A stretch of DNA of 64,000 nt from Thalassoglobus polymorphus. Lineage in GTDB: Bacteria > Planctomycetota > Planctomycetia > Planctomycetales > Planctomycetaceae. Location: positions 1,240,001-1,304,000 of the forward strand of contig NZ_CP036267.1 of assembly GCF_007744255.1 (NCBI RefSeq), in the 5' to 3' direction. Shown here one piece after another: positions 63,401 through 64,000 of the stretch (within the stretch, counting starts at the first letter, position 1; every line of letters begins with the position of its first letter). Both the position numbers and the translations under genes were made by a program. A model generated the notes under the pieces. The model worked only from the letters and a program-made list of their open reading frames with translations. It searched no databases and was not told where the DNA came from.

Positions 63401-64000
63401 CTATCGAGTCAAACCGACGTAGAAGCTGAAGACACGAGTTTCGTCTTCGTCTTGCTGCAAGATTGGCCAGGCGAAGTCGAACGCCAGCGGGGCAGGGCCC
63501 ATTGCTGGGACAACCATGCGGAAACCAAAACCTGCGGTGACACGAAAATCGTCGAAACCCGCCTCGGGTTCGACAGTACCAAAGTCCGAGAAGACCACGG
63601 CGCGGATGTTGTCGGTCGCTGTGAGCGGGAACATATATTCTGCCGAGCCAAGCGCCATGAAGTCACCACCGACAGCGAAGTTACCTTCCCGAGGAGTCAC
63701 CCCACGAAATTCAAAACCACGAAACGATGAGTAACCACCAGCGTAGTAGCGTTCGAAAATCGGAGTATCGTCTCCAGTCCAGCCGGCTTGTCCGGTCAGT
63801 GACAAAATGTGCTTACCAAGTCCATCAGGACGTTCGTAAAGGGTGAAGTATTTCCCTGCTGAGGCGTCAATGCGAGGATAGATAAACTCGCCGAAACCCT
63901 GTTCGTAAGTCAGGTCGAAATTGTGTCCCTGACTCGGATTGAAAGAGTTATCACGAGTATCGAACGACAACGTGAACGAGGCTGTGGAAAGGAAGTTATC
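63401..64000 (-). CDS. BamA/TamA-like outer-membrane barrel protein, C-terminal part (runs off window)
   Basis: The frame is open from the window edge to the stop at 63401 (199 codons visible); the N-terminus lies outside. Barrel signatures: LSFDTRDNSFNPSQGHNFDL, RYYAGGYSSFRGFEFRGVTP (the lid-loop RGF motif of the Omp85 family), and FSDFGTVEPEAGFDD. The barrel ends FSFYVGLTR. POTRA domains, if present, would be upstream. Omp85 proteins insert beta-barrels into the outer membrane, which fits a diderm planctomycete. Whether this is BamA itself or a paralogue cannot be decided from the fragment. Confidence 0.9.
   Translation of the reverse strand, partial: DNFLSTASFTLSFDTRDNSFNPSQGHNFDLTYEQGFGEFIYPRIDASAGKYFTLYERPDGLGKHILSLTGQAGWTGDDTPIFERYYAGGYSSFRGFEFRGVTPREGNFAVGGDFMALGSAEYMFPLTATDNIRAVVFSDFGTVEPEAGFDDFRVTAGFGFRMVVPAMGPAPLAFDFAWPILQQDEDETRVFSFYVGLTR

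Noticed and set aside
1-64000. tRNA, rRNA, prophage, insertion sequence or integron signatures
   Set aside because: No cloverleaf, rRNA, transposase, integrase or phage structural sequence was recognised by eye; a tRNAscan or IS search would be the decisive test.

Overview
The window looks like chromosomal DNA of a planctomycete (Planctomycetota, probably order Planctomycetales). The call rests on gene content: two sets of DUF1501 plus DUF1549/DUF1553 cytochrome-domain proteins, three secreted PQQ-like beta-propeller proteins, a sulfatase, a DUF1573 protein, a ThuA/isochorismatase fusion, a peroxidasin-like haem peroxidase and several HEAT-repeat secreted proteins. No phage, insertion sequence, CRISPR array, rRNA or tRNA was recognised. 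Genus cannot be set from the sequence alone.

Layout. 1-7 kb: the start of rpsO (leaving the window), two tandem membrane-anchored von Willebrand A proteins closed by a clear terminator, galM, and hisF with a small conserved-looking gene behind it. 7-13 kb: a phosphohexomutase converging on an animal-type haem peroxidase, then a PQQ-like protein. 13.4-22.6 kb: a four-gene leftward cluster (DUF1501, PPC/IPT-domain protein, DUF1549/DUF1553 protein, cytochrome-WD40-coiled-coil protein), all with export signals. 23-27 kb: cpaF-tadB-tadC, a Tad motor/platform core without pilins. 27-34 kb: DUF1573 protein, a small secreted protein, a second DUF1549/DUF1553 and DUF1501 pair, and a CPBP protease. 34-40 kb: a leftward, overlapping operon of a PQQ-like protein, a NuoE-NuoF fusion and a molybdenum formate dehydrogenase. 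40-46 kb: an L7/L12-like membrane mini-protein, a 1091-codon membrane/TPR-like protein, a LOG-family protein, a STAS protein and a HEAT-repeat protein. 47-64 kb: HDAC-like deacetylase, HEAT protein with a degenerate receiver domain, PQQ protein, sulfatase, two GT-C-like membrane glycosyltransferases, isochorismatase-ThuA fusion, overlapping PP2C phosphatase and Ser/Thr kinase, a toroid-fold secreted protein, and the C-terminus of a BamA-like barrel.

The most distinctive non-gene signal is a family of roughly 105-bp dispersed elements with TAGAGC...GCTCTA ends. There are five near full-length copies (4588, 13139, 40218, 43736, 45085) plus fragments. Three copies fill successive intergenic gaps in 40.2-45.2 kb, two touch stop codons of flanking genes, and all five keep the same roughly 30-codon frame open. 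The other candidates for a poorly described system are the 13.4-22.6 kb exported cluster, the PQQ protein whose end overlaps the formate dehydrogenase genes, and the twin vWA proteins.
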